Positions 4,968-6,013 of a DNA stretch of 6,013 nt are shown piece after piece; positions within the stretch are counted from its first letter, which is position 1; the number at the start of each line of letters is the position of its first letter. The translations under genes and the position numbers were made by a program. The stretch comes from CAZTHL01 sp964613585. GTDB taxonomy: Bacteria; Pseudomonadota; Alphaproteobacteria; DSM-16000; Inquilinaceae. The stretch spans positions 1 through 6,013 of the forward strand of contig CAZTHL010000145.1 in the NCBI GenBank assembly GCA_964613585.1. The letters are read 5' to 3'. The notes below the pieces were generated by a model, which was not told the DNA's origin, searched no databases, and saw only the letters and a program-made list of their open reading frames with translations.

Positions 4968-6013
4968 ATGCAGATCCGTGAAGCCCTCACGTTCGACGAT
5001 GTCCTGCTGCGTCCGGCGCCGTCGGAGGTCCTGCCGGGAGAGGTGTCGACCGGCACCCGGCTGACCCGCGGCATCGAGCTCAGCATTCCGCTGATCTCCG
5101 CGGCCATGGACACGGTGACCGAGGCGCCCATGGCCATAGCCATGGCCCAGGCCGGCGGCATCGGCGTCGTCCATCGCAACCTCGACATTGACCGGCAGGC
5201 CGAGGAGGTGCGCCAGGTCAAGCGGTTCGAGAGCGGCATGGTGGTCAATCCGATCACCATCGGCCCGCAGGCCAGCCTGGCCATGGCGCTCGACCTGATG
5301 CAGCGGCACCGCATTTCCGGCATCCCGGTGGTCGAGAGCAGCGGCCGGCTGGTCGGGATCCTGACCAACCGCGACGTGCGCTTCGCCTCGGACCGGGACC
5401 AGCCGGTCGCCGAACTGATGACCCGGGACAACCTGATCACGGTCACCGAGGACATCGACCGTGAGGACGCCAAGCGGCTGCTGCACCAGTACCGCATCGA
5501 GAAGCTGCTCGTGGTCGACGATGCCTATCGCTGTATCGGCCTGATCACCGTGAAGGACATCGAGAAGGCGCAGCTGTTCCCGTTCTCCTGCAAGGACGAG
5601 AAGGGCCGTCTGCGGGTCGCCGCGGCCACCGGCACCGGCGGTGCCGGCATCGAGCGGGCCGAGGCGCTGTTCGACGCCCAGGTCGACGTGCTGGTGGTCG
5701 ACACCGCCCACGGTCACTCGCGCGGCGTGCTCGACACGGTTCGCGAGGTGCGCCGGCTGAGCAACGCCACGCAGGTGGTGGCCGGCAACGTGGCGACTGC
5801 CGAGGCGGCGCGCGCCCTGATCGACTCCGGCGCCGACGCGGTCAAGGTCGGCATCGGGCCCGGCTCGATCTGCACGACCCGGGTCATCGCCGGGGTCGGC
5901 GTGCCGCAGCTGACCGCGATCATGGACACGGTGGAGGCCTGCCGCGCGGCCGGCGTGCCGGTGATCGCCGACGGCGGCATCAAGTATTCGGGCGATCTCG
6001 CCAAGGCGATCGC
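4968..6013 (+). CDS. guaB: IMP dehydrogenase (GuaB), C-terminus beyond the window edge
   Basis: GuaB oxidises IMP to XMP with NAD+, the committed step of guanine nucleotide synthesis, in the cytoplasm. The window holds 348 codons plus two bases, with no stop; bacterial family members are about 490 residues, so roughly the last 30% is missing. The N-terminal barrel part has LTFDDVLLRP (7-16), ISAAMDTVTEAPMAIAMA (43-60) and GGIGVVHRNL (63-72). Two CBS domains follow: the first at about 91-140 (SGIPVVESSGRLVGILTNRD), the second at about 150-203 (IEKLLVVDD, CIGLITVKDIEKA). These bind adenine or guanine nucleotides and regulate oligomer state in bacterial IMPDH. The barrel resumes with CKDEKGRLRVAAATGTG (208-224), VVDTAHGHS (243-251), the catalytic loop GIGPGSICTTR (296-306) with nucleophile C302, and ADGGIKYSGD (334-343). 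The flap and C-terminal catalytic Arg-Tyr lie outside. The gene has its own promoter, 116 bases after rlmE. Confidence 0.98.
   Translation, partial: MQIREALTFDDVLLRPAPSEVLPGEVSTGTRLTRGIELSIPLISAAMDTVTEAPMAIAMAQAGGIGVVHRNLDIDRQAEEVRQVKRFESGMVVNPITIGPQASLAMALDLMQRHRISGIPVVESSGRLVGILTNRDVRFASDRDQPVAELMTRDNLITVTEDIDREDAKRLLHQYRIEKLLVVDDAYRCIGLITVKDIEKAQLFPFSCKDEKGRLRVAAATGTGGAGIERAEALFDAQVDVLVVDTAHGHSRGVLDTVREVRRLSNATQVVAGNVATAEAARALIDSGADAVKVGIGPGSICTTRVIAGVGVPQLTAIMDTVEACRAAGVPVIADGGIKYSGDLAKAI

Noticed and set aside
4598..5717. Two long minus-strand frames (about 300 codons each) opposite rlmE and guaB
   Set aside because: They are mirror frames of highly GC-rich genes with strong family motifs on the plus strand.

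Overview
The window is GC-rich, with coding third positions dominated by G and C, and looks like the chromosome of an alphaproteobacterium. The best pointer is the right half: a short Ppx/GppA-type phosphatase with the alphaproteobacterial signature LDLGTNNCRLLVA, followed directly by rlmE and then guaB. The PAS_5-type and DUF1194 proteins on the left are also families typical of alphaproteobacteria. A Rhodospirillales-like source is an inference from gene style only.

Left part (1-1511): an incomplete CHASE2-type membrane sensor gene runs leftwards off the window edge (minus strand). Divergent from it is a small PAS_5-type protein gene on the plus strand. The spacer between them is AT-rich near the CHASE2 start and holds a perfect 15-bp palindrome (779-793) next to a possible -10 element. 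From 1512 to 1970 there is a mostly empty stretch with a short AT-rich island and no convincing gene.

Middle (1971-2796): a secreted von Willebrand A-like DUF1194 protein gene (plus) converges on a complete tRNA-Gln(CUG) gene (minus). Only 8 bases separate the stop codon from the encoded CCA end.

Right part (3017-6013): the housekeeping block ppx - rlmE - guaB, all on the plus strand. Ppx/GppA hydrolyses polyphosphate and/or pppGpp, RlmE methylates 23S rRNA in the large subunit, and GuaB (IMP dehydrogenase) makes the first committed step to GMP/GTP. The first two are 8 bases apart and probably co-transcribed. guaB has its own good sigma70-like promoter and is cut by the right edge.

I found no CRISPR array, insertion sequence, phage gene or clear new multi-gene system. 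The points most worth a second look are the truncated CHASE2 gene with its palindromic control region, the boundary at the tRNA between accessory and core genes, and the secreted MIDAS-bearing DUF1194 protein.
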